Shown here: positions 19,077 to 28,497 of the stretch, piece after piece | Layout: every line of letters starts with the position of its first letter | Position numbering within the stretch: the stretch's first letter is position 1 | Source of the DNA: a virus | DNA length: 62,975 nt | Direction: 5' to 3' (one strand) | IMG/VR virus record: IMGVR_UViG_3300022929_000018 | Coordinates: 1 to 62,975 of that record | Position numbers and translations under genes: made by a program | The notes under the pieces: generated by a model | Told to the model about the DNA's origin: nothing | Seen by the model: the letters and a program-made list of their open reading frames with translations, nothing else | The model's database searches: none

Positions 19077-21215
19077 ATGCCATATATTGTAAATTTTACA
19101 GATAGCGAAAACAAAACACCTATCACGGTATTCGATAACACTTCAAGCCAAGATACAAGTTTAACTTTTCCAGGACGTAACGTAACAGGTTACGGACAAA
19201 TTATTGCAGAAAACTTTCTTAACTTATTAGAAAATTTTGCAAGTGCTAATCAACCTGTTAATCCAACTGAAGGACAACTTTGGTATGATACTACAAATGG
19301 TGTGTTACAGTTATGGGATAATACAAACTGGAAAGCAGCGTCAAACATTCAAAAGTCACCAGTTGCACCTAGTGTAGAGACAAGTAAAGTTGGTGAACTT
19401 TGGGTTGACACAACTAATCAGCAGTTAAGAATTTATACAGGCACAAGATGGTTGCTTGTAGGACCACAAGAAAGTTCCATTGACGGTTTAAGATATGGAC
19501 CAGCAGTTGAAACTATTGCTGACAGTACAAACGCAGATAGAAGTATATTGATATTATACTTAGGCGACATACCGGTCGTTATTGTATCTAAAGATTCATT
19601 TACACCTAAAATTGCTATTGCAGGTTTTGATAATATTAAAGCAGGTATTAATATTAGTACTCCTGCTAACGATCAAGAAGCAAGTGAATTTGCAAGTATC
19701 TTTTTAGGCGGCAACCTTCCTCGACTAGTTGGTACAGCAGCAAACGCTGATGCACTTAACATTGGTGGAGTAGAAATTGCAGCAGGTAAATTTTTAAGAT
19801 CAGATCAAGTTAACACAACAGACTTTGGTATCAATGTTAGAAACAATAGTGGTTTAACAATTGGTATTGACGGCAACTTTAATATTAATACTTCAGCAAC
19901 TGCTGCTAAAATTTATAATAGTGCGTCAGGTAGTTCGGTAGATATTCAAACAAACAGAAATGGTGTACCAACAACAATTTTACGTGTAGCAGATAACAAA
20001 GTTGGTATTAACGTTGCTTCACCAGATCAAGAATTAGATGTTGATGGTAATGCACAAATTACAGGTACAATTAGTGTTACAAACGATCAAGAAACAATTA
20101 ACTTAGAAACAGGTTCAATTGTAACAGCAGGTGGTATTGCAGTAGGTAAAAACTTATTAGTTGGAAATGCATTACAAGTTTCAGGCAATACATTTACAAA
20201 CAATATTGAACCAGCAGTTACAGATACGCATTTGTTAGGTAGTTTAACAAAACGTTGGAGTAATGTTTACGCTAAAAAAATTATTGCAGACGAAATTGAA
20301 GGAACTATTAACGGTAATATTACAGGTAATGCTAACACAGCAACTAACCTTAAAAACGTAACAAGTTTTCAACTTGCAGGAGACGTAATTTCAGATACAT
20401 TACAGTTTGATGGACAAGTTGGTGCAACAAATAAAATTTTTACAACTGAACTTACATCAAATATTATTCAAGGTAAAGATGAACCTACACCTAACGTTTC
20501 AGAAATACGTGATGAGATATTAGTTTATAGAGCAGTATCAGAAACAGGTTCAAGTACAGGTCTTTTAAGACAAAGCAGAAACACATTTATAGGTGACTTA
20601 GGTGTTCCAGTTGGAGCAATTATGCCTTTTGCAGGAAACAATGTACCATACGGTTATTTGTTATGTGATGGCGGTGAAGTTGAAAGAGCTAAGTTTCCTG
20701 ACTTGTTTGATATTATTGGAACAAGATATAACGGAACAGCAGGACTAAATGGTGCAGGAACATATAGAGTGCCTGATTTAAGAGGACGTTTTGCACTAGG
20801 TAAACACAATATGGACAACAATATTGATGTTCCTAATGGTACTGGCGGATTTGTTGATAATGGCGGCGGTGAACCTACTCCAGCAAGAGTTGAAGGTACA
20901 GCAGCACAAACATTAGGTAGCACTAGTGGACAAAGTACAGTTACACTAGATAAAAACAATTTACCAGAACACGAACATACATTTGTTGTAAACAGTATTC
21001 AGTATGCTTCAGTTGCAGTTGGCGGAGCAGCAGTTGGAGATGCAGATTTTGGATTAGGACCAACTACATCTAACGGTGCAGTTTATCAACCAAACACAGG
21101 CGGCATTGATGTTGACGGTACGGTTGCATTTAGTCAACCAATTGGTGTAATGAATCCGTTCTTAACAGTAAATTATATTATTAGATCGGGACCACCGAAA
21201 TTTACAACAACTTAA
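19077..21215 (+). CDS. Tail fibre protein with tail-collar domain
   Basis: A 712-residue fibre. The N-terminal ~110 residues form the module shared with three downstream fibres (GRNVTGYGQIIAENFLNLLENFA, then EGQLWYD). The central part is rich in short beta repeats with NITGNANTATNL. From about residue 500 there is a phage tail-collar domain: VGAIMPFAG, YGYLLCDGG, YRVPDLRGRFALG, as in T4 gp12 and other short fibres. A GAGG site stands 8 nt before ATG 19077, 3 nt after the preceding stop. The shared N-terminus is probably the baseplate anchor and the collar the receptor-side end. The C-terminus (LPEHEHTFVV) matches the usual collar-adjacent tip. Confidence 0.85.
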   Translation: MPYIVNFTDSENKTPITVFDNTSSQDTSLTFPGRNVTGYGQIIAENFLNLLENFASANQPVNPTEGQLWYDTTNGVLQLWDNTNWKAASNIQKSPVAPSVETSKVGELWVDTTNQQLRIYTGTRWLLVGPQESSIDGLRYGPAVETIADSTNADRSILILYLGDIPVVIVSKDSFTPKIAIAGFDNIKAGINISTPANDQEASEFASIFLGGNLPRLVGTAANADALNIGGVEIAAGKFLRSDQVNTTDFGINVRNNSGLTIGIDGNFNINTSATAAKIYNSASGSSVDIQTNRNGVPTTILRVADNKVGINVASPDQELDVDGNAQITGTISVTNDQETINLETGSIVTAGGIAVGKNLLVGNALQVSGNTFTNNIEPAVTDTHLLGSLTKRWSNVYAKKIIADEIEGTINGNITGNANTATNLKNVTSFQLAGDVISDTLQFDGQVGATNKIFTTELTSNIIQGKDEPTPNVSEIRDEILVYRAVSETGSSTGLLRQSRNTFIGDLGVPVGAIMPFAGNNVPYGYLLCDGGEVERAKFPDLFDIIGTRYNGTAGLNGAGTYRVPDLRGRFALGKHNMDNNIDVPNGTGGFVDNGGGEPTPARVEGTAAQTLGSTSGQSTVTLDKNNLPEHEHTFVVNSIQYASVAVGGAAVGDADFGLGPTTSNGAVYQPNTGGIDVDGTVAFSQPIGVMNPFLTVNYIIRSGPPKFTTT

Positions 21216-21229
21216 GGTAGAGAGACTAG

Positions 21230-23101
21230 ATGGCATATCAAATTAATAAAACAGACGGATCGATTGTAGCAACTGTTGCCGATGGTCAGATTGACACTAT
21301 ATCAACTGATATAACTCTTATTGGTAAAAACTATAGTGGGTTTGGTGAATCACTTAACGAAAACTTTATTAAATTACTTGAGAACTTCTCAAGTATTACA
21401 CAACCAACACAGCCTGTAAGAGGACAGATTTGGTATGATGCATCAGAAGCAAAATTAAAAGTTTATTCAGGAACAGCATTTGTTCCTGTAAGTTCAGCAA
21501 CTATTGCAGGTATACAACCTGAAACACTCGGTGTTGGCGACTTGTGGTTTAATGACAGTGACAAGCAGTTATATTTTTATGACGGCACTGACACTATTTT
21601 ATTAGGACCAGATTATTCAGATAGTCAAGGTGTATCCGGCATACGTGTTACAAGCATACTTGATACATTAAACCAAACTCGTGTTATTACAAGTTTGTAT
21701 AATAACGGTGTGCTATTAGGAATATTTTCAAAAGATACATTTACACCTAAAAATAATATTGAAGGTTATGAAGGAAGTATCATTCCAGGCTTTAATGCAG
21801 GAACACTTGCAGGTATTAAATTTGACGTTACAACAACAAACTCAGAAAAACTAAACAACGTTGATGCTAGTTTGTATGTTAGAACAGATACAGCAAACAG
21901 TTTACAGAATGCTTTACAAATTGAAAGTGATTTAGGTTTACAGTTTGGTGCTGGTGGACAAGGTGTTATCCAGGTTAGTAATGGTAATGTTCGTATGTCA
22001 AACCAGGCTACTGGTAAACAAATTATATTTGACGTTAGATCAGATGCTACTACACAGGAAGAAGCAATATCAATTAATCCAGCAACTAGAACAATCAAGT
22101 TGTACGAAAATCAACCTACAAGTACAGTAGAAATTGATGGTAGCGCAGCAATTGGTGGCGACCTAACTATTAAAGGTAGACTTACAATTAATGATGGTGA
22201 CATTGCTGTAATTAGAGAAACAGAATTAGAAATTGAAGACAAATATATTGTACTAGCACAAACAGGTGATAGTTCAAGTAACACAGATGCTATTGCAGAC
22301 GGTGGCGGTATTGTTCTTAAAGGAACAACAGATCACGTGTTGATGTGGTCAGACTTAGGACTAGGTGGTACAGCAGAGTATCCTGCACTTGCTGCTCAGT
22401 CGTGGACAAGTTCAGAAAACTTTAACCTTGCAACAGGCAAGGTGTTTATGATTGACGGTATTCCTGTATTATCAGGAAATAGTTTAGGTGCTGGTATTAC
22501 AAGTATTCCAGGTGTTACAGCCTTTGGTACACAAAATGTTATCAATGTTGGACCTGGTGTGCCTCCAACAGCACAATTGAAAATTGAAAACACAAGAATT
22601 AGTACACTATCAGGTGCACTAGATCTTGAATTGGAACCACATACTGGAGGAAATGTTGCACTAGTTGGCGCTCCTAAAATTACTGGATTAAGTGATCCTA
22701 CAATTGCACAGGATGCCTCTACAAAAGAATATGTAGATAATACTGTTGAAACAAGAACAATTCATTTTAGTATGGACTTGTCAGATGGTAAACCAAATAG
22801 TTATATTGCAACAAATGTTCTTGCAAACTTAGCACCGCCAAGTGAATATAGAGATGGTACTAATGCAAGAATTCTTTGTACGTTGTTGAGTAACTCAACA
22901 ACAAGTTTAGATATTAATCCGTTGGTAAACCAATCAACAGCAACATTTAATACTCCGTCAGGTACAGCAGATGCAGTTACTAACGTTTCTGTATCCGCAG
23001 CAACAGTTGATGCTCCAAGTGTAACAACTACAAGAATTATTAAAGTTTTCCAATTACTTGCGGGTGTTTGGACACACGTATCAGATACGGTATTACCATA
23101 A
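21230..23101 (+). CDS. Tail fibre paralogue 2 (shared N-terminal module)
   Basis: A 623-residue protein. Residues ~1-120 repeat the fibre N-terminal module: LIGKNYSGFGESLNENFIKL, LLENFSS, RGQIWYD, then GDLWFND and the LLGPDY turn. The middle resembles fibre shaft repeats, with a segment GDLTIKGRLTINDGD and EIEDKYIVLAQ that I recognise from marine phage fibres. After KEYVDN near residue 500 comes a C-terminal beta domain (QLLAGVWTHVSDTVLP) that differs from its neighbours. GAGAGA lies 5 nt before ATG 21230. No collar domain is present. It is probably an accessory fibre or adhesin; the receptor is unknown. Confidence 0.75.
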   Translation: MAYQINKTDGSIVATVADGQIDTISTDITLIGKNYSGFGESLNENFIKLLENFSSITQPTQPVRGQIWYDASEAKLKVYSGTAFVPVSSATIAGIQPETLGVGDLWFNDSDKQLYFYDGTDTILLGPDYSDSQGVSGIRVTSILDTLNQTRVITSLYNNGVLLGIFSKDTFTPKNNIEGYEGSIIPGFNAGTLAGIKFDVTTTNSEKLNNVDASLYVRTDTANSLQNALQIESDLGLQFGAGGQGVIQVSNGNVRMSNQATGKQIIFDVRSDATTQEEAISINPATRTIKLYENQPTSTVEIDGSAAIGGDLTIKGRLTINDGDIAVIRETELEIEDKYIVLAQTGDSSSNTDAIADGGGIVLKGTTDHVLMWSDLGLGGTAEYPALAAQSWTSSENFNLATGKVFMIDGIPVLSGNSLGAGITSIPGVTAFGTQNVINVGPGVPPTAQLKIENTRISTLSGALDLELEPHTGGNVALVGAPKITGLSDPTIAQDASTKEYVDNTVETRTIHFSMDLSDGKPNSYIATNVLANLAPPSEYRDGTNARILCTLLSNSTTSLDINPLVNQSTATFNTPSGTADAVTNVSVSAATVDAPSVTTTRIIKVFQLLAGVWTHVSDTVLP

Positions 23102-23119
23102 GGAGATTAGGAGCGATAG

Positions 23120-25378
23120 ATGGCATATACAATTAATAAAAGTGATGGAACAGAGTTAGCAGTATTACAAGACGCAACTGTAGATACTTCAACAAGTATT
23201 ACTCTTGTTGGTAAAAATTATATCGGTTACGGTGAAATACAAAATGAAAACTTTTTATTCCTATTAGAAAACTTTGCAAACAATGCCGCACCTAGAACTC
23301 CTATCAAAGGACAAATTTGGTTTGATACAACAACTAATCAAGCAAAAATTTATGACGGTACTAGATGGGTAGAAGCAGGCACTGCTGCTGTATCAGATGA
23401 TGCTCCACTTAATTCACCACTAGGTGCATTATGGTTTAAGACTCCATATAAAACATTACACGTATGGACAGGAACTGAATGGCAGTTAATTGGTCCGCAA
23501 GTTGCAGAAGGCTTTGGAAGAACTGAAGCAGTTTCAGATTCAGTATTTGCAACTAATGACGTTGAATATCCTATTATAAAAGTTTTTGTAAATGATTTAA
23601 TTATTGGAATTATTGCAAGTAACACATTTACTATTAGATCCGATAATCCTATTGTTGGATTTACTAATATTAGAGCAGGATATAATATAAACAGCAATAA
23701 TAATTTTGCAGGCGATTTAATTGGTAATGCAACAACAGCAGATAGATTATCAAATATTAGATTAATTAATGGTACAGGGTTTGATGGTAGTTCAGATATT
23801 ACTATTACGTCAACAACTACTAATGCTCTAGTATCAGGACCTTATATTGTAGGAAGTAACTTTGACGGTAGCAATCCTACAACCTGGACAGTTGACGCAA
23901 CATCATCTAATACTATAGGTAAAATTGTTGTTAGAGATAGTGGCGGAGATTTTGCTGCTGGAACAATTACAGCAAACTTAGTTGGTGATGTAACAGGAAA
24001 TGTAACAGCAGTATCAGGTACTAGTGCATTTGACACAGTAACAGCAAATCAATTTATTGGTGCGCAACTTACTGGTAATTCATCTACAACAACAAGATTA
24101 GTAACACCACGTGATATAAATGGTGTTGCATTTGATGGTACAGCAGACATTACAGTGCCAGCAGATGCATTTACACTTACAGGCACTGCAATTGCAAATA
24201 GTGTTGTAAGTAGTAATTTAGAAACAGTAGGAACACTAGTTGATTTAGATGTTGCAAGTAAAATTGAAATTAATAATAAAATTGCAATTAATGCAACTAC
24301 AGATCCTATTATTACAGCAACAGCAGAACTTACTTTACAAGTTCAAGATCCAGGCGATAATTTTAGTTTAAAACTTATTAGTAACGATACAGCAGTTACA
24401 GACGGTATGGGTCCTTTAGGTGGACTTGTTCCTATTACTGACTTAGACGGTGACTTAGGTAAGTCTACTAGACGTTTCAAAAATGCTTATGCAGAAACAT
24501 TTACAGGAAATTTAACAGGTACAGCAACTAATGCTACTGCATCTGTAACAGCAGACAACATTGCAGGTGGCACAGCAGGCGGTATTGTTTATCAAAGTGG
24601 TGCAGGCACAACTGTGGTTACAGCAGCAGGTGTACCTGGCCAAACAATTATTTCAAACGGAACAGGTGCTCCTTATTGGGGTTCACCAAGTTTCCAACCA
24701 TTAACATTTGGTAACTACTTAGACGGCAATGGCAGAACAGAATATCCAGGTGCATATGCTGTTACACTTGATGTTGATGCAGACACTGCAAACACAGCAA
24801 ACAAAGTTGTTGCAAGAGACGCTAGTGGTAATTTTAGTGCAGGAACAATTACTGCTTCATTAAATGGTAATGCAAGTACAGCATCAACTGCTGCGGCATT
24901 ATCAGGCAGCAGAACAATTAATGGCACAGTGTTTGACAACACAGGTAATATTACTATTACAGCAGAAGATCCTAATTCAGTTGATAGAGCAGGTGACACA
25001 ATGTCAGGCTTTTTATCACTACACGCTGACCCTACAGCAAACTTACACGCTGCAACAAAACGTTATGTTGACAATGTAGCACAAAGTTATACATTTGTTT
25101 ACAAAGACCAACAGACAGTAGGAAGTTATACAAATCAAGTAGGCAGTTTTAACAACAGTCACAACTTCTTTGATGTTTATCCGCCTAGCGGAAAGACAAT
25201 GAGTAACCTTACAGCATTTATTGCAAGTATTGGTAAGATTCATTATGCAGGAGGAGTTGACGGAAATGACAGCATACGCTGTGAATGGGATATTAGATCA
25301 GATAGAATCCGTGTTTGGGTACAAGGTACTGAGCAACGTGCTAAACCTAAAGGCAACTATTTGGCAGTTTGGAGTTAA
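23120..25378 (+). CDS. Tail fibre paralogue 3 (shared N-terminal module)
   Basis: A 752-residue protein with the same N-terminal module (LVGKNYIGYGEIQNENFLF, LLENFAN, KGQIWFD, GALWFK, LIGPQ). The shaft contains many repeated units of the kind GNATTADRL, GTATNATAS, GNASTASTAA and NGT.FDG..DITI, characteristic of long marine phage fibres. KRYVDN near residue 650 introduces a distinct C-terminal domain ending RAKPKGNYLAVWS, which could be the receptor-binding tip. GGAG lies upstream of ATG 23120. The next gene begins 2 nt after the stop and resembles fibre-assembly proteins, so the two may act together. Confidence 0.75.
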   Translation: MAYTINKSDGTELAVLQDATVDTSTSITLVGKNYIGYGEIQNENFLFLLENFANNAAPRTPIKGQIWFDTTTNQAKIYDGTRWVEAGTAAVSDDAPLNSPLGALWFKTPYKTLHVWTGTEWQLIGPQVAEGFGRTEAVSDSVFATNDVEYPIIKVFVNDLIIGIIASNTFTIRSDNPIVGFTNIRAGYNINSNNNFAGDLIGNATTADRLSNIRLINGTGFDGSSDITITSTTTNALVSGPYIVGSNFDGSNPTTWTVDATSSNTIGKIVVRDSGGDFAAGTITANLVGDVTGNVTAVSGTSAFDTVTANQFIGAQLTGNSSTTTRLVTPRDINGVAFDGTADITVPADAFTLTGTAIANSVVSSNLETVGTLVDLDVASKIEINNKIAINATTDPIITATAELTLQVQDPGDNFSLKLISNDTAVTDGMGPLGGLVPITDLDGDLGKSTRRFKNAYAETFTGNLTGTATNATASVTADNIAGGTAGGIVYQSGAGTTVVTAAGVPGQTIISNGTGAPYWGSPSFQPLTFGNYLDGNGRTEYPGAYAVTLDVDADTANTANKVVARDASGNFSAGTITASLNGNASTASTAAALSGSRTINGTVFDNTGNITITAEDPNSVDRAGDTMSGFLSLHADPTANLHAATKRYVDNVAQSYTFVYKDQQTVGSYTNQVGSFNNSHNFFDVYPPSGKTMSNLTAFIASIGKIHYAGGVDGNDSIRCEWDIRSDRIRVWVQGTEQRAKPKGNYLAVWS

Positions 25379-25380
25379 TT

Positions 25381-25743
25381 ATGGCAGGATATGTATGTAT
25401 AGAAAATAATAACGTAACAGCGTTACTAGATTACGAGCCAAATGCTCCTACAACAGTACGTGTTGTTACAATTACAGACGCACAATACGACCAACTACGT
25501 GCAGGAACACACGTTTTTAATACTAGTAATGACAGTATTACTCCTGTATCTGCAGAAGCACAAGCAGAAGAAGCACAAGCAGAAGCAAATGGTTTAGAGC
25601 GTGAATTTTTAAATAACACTGATTGGAAGGTATTAAGACACATTAGAGAGCAGCATTTAGGACTGACAACTACGCTTACTGCTGAAGAATATACTGCTCT
25701 AGAGCAACAGCGCCAAGATGCGTCAGATAGAATAATTGAATAA
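25381..25743 (+). CDS. Small tail fibre assembly-like protein
   Basis: A 120-residue protein. ATG 25381 has GGAG 6 nt upstream; an in-frame TTG at 25369 would overlap the fibre gene and lacks a site. The N-terminus GYVCIENNNVTALLDYEPNAP is followed by an Ala/Glu-rich helix (AEAQAEEAQAEAN). The C-terminus NNTDWKVLRHI...LTAEEYTALEQQRQ resembles the C-terminal helical region of tail fibre assembly proteins and XkdW/DUF4376-like proteins. In those families the D.K..R....LT..EY..L...RQ pattern sits next to fibre genes. It is wedged between fibre paralogues 3 and 4, which fits a chaperone or cap role, but the exact family is uncertain. Confidence 0.55.
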   Translation: MAGYVCIENNNVTALLDYEPNAPTTVRVVTITDAQYDQLRAGTHVFNTSNDSITPVSAEAQAEEAQAEANGLEREFLNNTDWKVLRHIREQHLGLTTTLTAEEYTALEQQRQDASDRIIE

Positions 25744-25748
25744 ATACA
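25737..25748 (+). promoter_or_regulatory. Candidate late promoter, TGAATAAATACA (second copy)
   Basis: Identical 12-mer to 18397-18408, again overlapping the stop of the upstream gene. It lies 21 nt before the fibre paralogue 4 start, which has its own AGGAAA site. Exact reuse at two gene boundaries supports a regulatory role. Confidence 0.5.
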
Positions 25749-25769
25749 GTAGTAAACTAGGAAAACAAT

Positions 25770-27551
25770 ATGGCTTATCAAGTAGACAAATTTAATGGAC
25801 AGTTTTTAACTTCCGTAGAAGACGGTACAATTGACACAACTACAGATTTACGATTTGTAGGTAAAAACTATGCTGGCTATGGTGAAGTTCAGAACGAAAA
25901 CTTCCTACATTTACTTGAAAACTTTGCAAATACTACACAACCACCTAAAGCAATTAAAGGTCAATTATGGTTTGATAGTGCTAACGCAAAATTAAAGTTT
26001 TACGATGGCGGTAAATGGAAAGCAGCAGGCGGCGCTGAAGTAAGTGCAACTGCACCTTCTGGACTTGCAACAGGTGATTTTTGGTGGGATTCATCCGCTA
26101 AACAGTTATACGCTTGGTCAGGATCGGAATTTATTCTAGTAGGACCTGAAGCATCACCAGACTTAGGAACAAGTGGTGTTGTAGCACAGGTAGTTAAAGA
26201 CACAGGTAATACTAACCACAGCATTTTAAGAATTACTGCTGGCGGTAAAGTAATGGCGATTGTATCGCAAACAGAATTTACACTTAATACTTCTGTAAAT
26301 CCAATTGATGGATTTACTTTAGTAAAGAAAGGCTTGACACTTGTAAACACTAATTCAACAGGAATTACATCAAGCGATCATTATTATTGGGGAACAAGTA
26401 GTTCTGCTTTAGGTTTAGTTATTGATGGTTCGTTTATACAAGCATCAGAATTTTTAAGAGGCGACAATGTTACTTTTGAAAATTTAATTAGTTTCTTAGA
26501 TGACGGTATTAAGATTGGTGATCAAAGTGATCTTAAGGTATTCATTGAAAACGAAAACCAGATTAGAGTTGTATCACAGTTAGGTAACCCAATTAACTTT
26601 AGAATTGTTGAAGATGGTTTAACAAATAGAGAAGTAGCAAATATTAATGTTGATGGAATATACCCAGGTGATGATAATGTATATGACTTAGGTAGAGCAT
26701 CTAACAAATGGAAAGAAGCATATATTGTTGATACATTCGGTAACTTAACTGGTAATGTAACTGGTAACGTTACAGGTAACGTTAATGGTAGCGTAATTAG
26801 TACAGACGGAAGTAACGCTATTTTAATTAATGGTGCTACAAAACAAATTGGTTATGCAGGCGCTAACATTTTAGGTACACTAGTAGGTAACGTACAAGGT
26901 TCACTTACAGGTACTGCTACAAATGCAAGTGCATTAAACAGTATTCAACCTTCTACAAGTATTCCAGGTGCAGGAACAAGTATTCCTGTAAGAGATGCAA
27001 GTGGTGATATTTACGCAAACACTTTCCGTGGTACTGCTGAAAAAGCAGACAGAATTAAAATTGATGATAGTGCAACTGATAGTGATCCTAACTACAAAAC
27101 AGCAAAAACTACTGCAACAGCAAATACAATTACTGCTAGAGATGGTTCAGGAAACATACTTGCAAACTTATTCCAAGGAACTGCAACAGCAGCACGTTAT
27201 GCTGACTTAGCAGAAAAATATTTAACAGATGCAGAATACGAAGTTGGCACTGTAGTAGCAGTAGGCGGCACAGCCGAAGTTACAAAATGCCAAGAAGGTA
27301 ATAGAGCATTAGGTGTTATATCTGAAAGCCCCGCTTTTATGATGAATACCATCTTAGAAGGCGGACAATTTATTGCACTGAAAGGTAGAGTACCAGTTAA
27401 AATTTCAGGCAGCGTTAGCAAAGGCGACAGACTAGTTGCTGCGGCAGACGGCACTGCTAAAGTATCAGCAGAAGCAAATGCTGACGTATTTGCAATAGCA
27501 CTTGAAGCATCTACAGATGGTGTTGATTATATTGAAGCGGTGGTTCTTTAA
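25770..27551 (+). CDS. Tail fibre paralogue 4 (shared N-terminal module)
   Basis: A 593-residue protein. The N-terminal module is again clear: FVGKNYAGYGEVQNENFLH, LLENFAN, KGQLWFDS, GDFWWDSS and LVGPEA. The shaft has tandem GNVTGNVTGNVNG and TGTATNASAL units. The last ~120 residues, from RYADLAEKYLTDAEYEVGTV through VGGTAEVTKC to a final DYIEAVVL, form a compact beta domain. I associate that domain with phage tail spike/fibre tips of the peptidase-G2-like or autoproteolytic kind; no catalytic residue can be named with confidence. The start has AGGAAA 9 nt upstream and lies behind a late promoter copy. The stop overlaps the next start by one base. Confidence 0.75.
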   Translation: MAYQVDKFNGQFLTSVEDGTIDTTTDLRFVGKNYAGYGEVQNENFLHLLENFANTTQPPKAIKGQLWFDSANAKLKFYDGGKWKAAGGAEVSATAPSGLATGDFWWDSSAKQLYAWSGSEFILVGPEASPDLGTSGVVAQVVKDTGNTNHSILRITAGGKVMAIVSQTEFTLNTSVNPIDGFTLVKKGLTLVNTNSTGITSSDHYYWGTSSSALGLVIDGSFIQASEFLRGDNVTFENLISFLDDGIKIGDQSDLKVFIENENQIRVVSQLGNPINFRIVEDGLTNREVANINVDGIYPGDDNVYDLGRASNKWKEAYIVDTFGNLTGNVTGNVTGNVNGSVISTDGSNAILINGATKQIGYAGANILGTLVGNVQGSLTGTATNASALNSIQPSTSIPGAGTSIPVRDASGDIYANTFRGTAEKADRIKIDDSATDSDPNYKTAKTTATANTITARDGSGNILANLFQGTATAARYADLAEKYLTDAEYEVGTVVAVGGTAEVTKCQEGNRALGVISESPAFMMNTILEGGQFIALKGRVPVKISGSVSKGDRLVAAADGTAKVSAEANADVFAIALEASTDGVDYIEAVVL

Positions 27552-28477
27552 TGCCAGTATCATCCGGAAACCAAATACTTGCAACTGATTTTAACGATCT
27601 AAGTTCTCTAATCACTACTACATTAGGAACTGGTGCAGGCCAATATGGATACGGACAAGCAATTGTAAGCGGAACTGTTACCGCAGGTCAAAGAATTGAA
27701 AAGCAAGAGTTTGATAAGTTAAGATTCGACTTAATGAGTGTGCTTATACATCAGACAGGTGTTTTACCTAGTCCAGTATTTGCACAAGTTACTAATCCTA
27801 TCCTTGCTACAGCATCTGAACCTTTTCAAAGTTATACGAATTTAATACAAGCAGCAAGATCAGATCGATTTGTTGTTTCGCAAAAGAACCAATCAGTAGT
27901 AAGCATTGATACAAAAACTTGTAACACGTGGAGTGGTTTAGCATTTACAGAATTAGAAATGACGTTTACAACTGCTGATGATGCTAGATTCTTTTGGAAC
28001 TCAGGTAGCAGAATAAGAATAGATACAAACTTGAGAGCAGGTTATCCTTCAACACAACAAAACAATGACTGGAACACAATACTTGATGCTTCAGAAAATA
28101 TTGAATTTGGTGCAAATGCACAGACTACAGGTCCAGGTGGCGGCGTACCAATTAATGTATATGATTTAACAAACGCATATCAAACTTTTTATGAGTACAC
28201 TTCATCAGCACCATATGCTGCAAACAGATACAAATTATCAGCAAAATGTAATCAACCATCAAACTTAACAGGTGTAGCAAATGTGTTTACACTTAAAATA
28301 GAATTAATTGATGATTATACTGATGATCCACAACCAGGACCACTACCAGATGACGAAGTATTTGGAGTTGAAGTAGAATGTCAACACGTTAAAGTAAGTG
28401 GTGTATTACAACCTGATGGTGATCCTTGGATTTTACCTACGCCAACTTTTAATATGTCGAACATTACAGCGACTTAA
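27551..28477 (+). CDS. Virion protein, first of a paralogous pair
   Basis: A 308-residue protein related to the next gene. The N-terminus, ILATDFNDLSSLI then GAGQYGYGQAIVSGTVTAG and an FDKLRFDLMSVLIHQTG helix, matches in layout the following protein (DYYNDMQLKIQ, YGYGQPVLSSQVS, YSNLRYDIWNAWNHLN). A DDARFFWNSGSRIRI segment follows near residue 145, with the partner reading DDSRHFFNSGSSIDI. I know such DDA.FFFNSG proteins as unassigned structural proteins of marine myoviruses. It lies directly after the fibres, so a fibre-associated or capsid-decoration role is plausible. No domain with a known function was recognised. Confidence 0.6.
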   Translation: MPVSSGNQILATDFNDLSSLITTTLGTGAGQYGYGQAIVSGTVTAGQRIEKQEFDKLRFDLMSVLIHQTGVLPSPVFAQVTNPILATASEPFQSYTNLIQAARSDRFVVSQKNQSVVSIDTKTCNTWSGLAFTELEMTFTTADDARFFWNSGSRIRIDTNLRAGYPSTQQNNDWNTILDASENIEFGANAQTTGPGGGVPINVYDLTNAYQTFYEYTSSAPYAANRYKLSAKCNQPSNLTGVANVFTLKIELIDDYTDDPQPGPLPDDEVFGVEVECQHVKVSGVLQPDGDPWILPTPTFNMSNITAT

Positions 28478-28497
28478 ATAGTGTAAGAGGTAAATGA

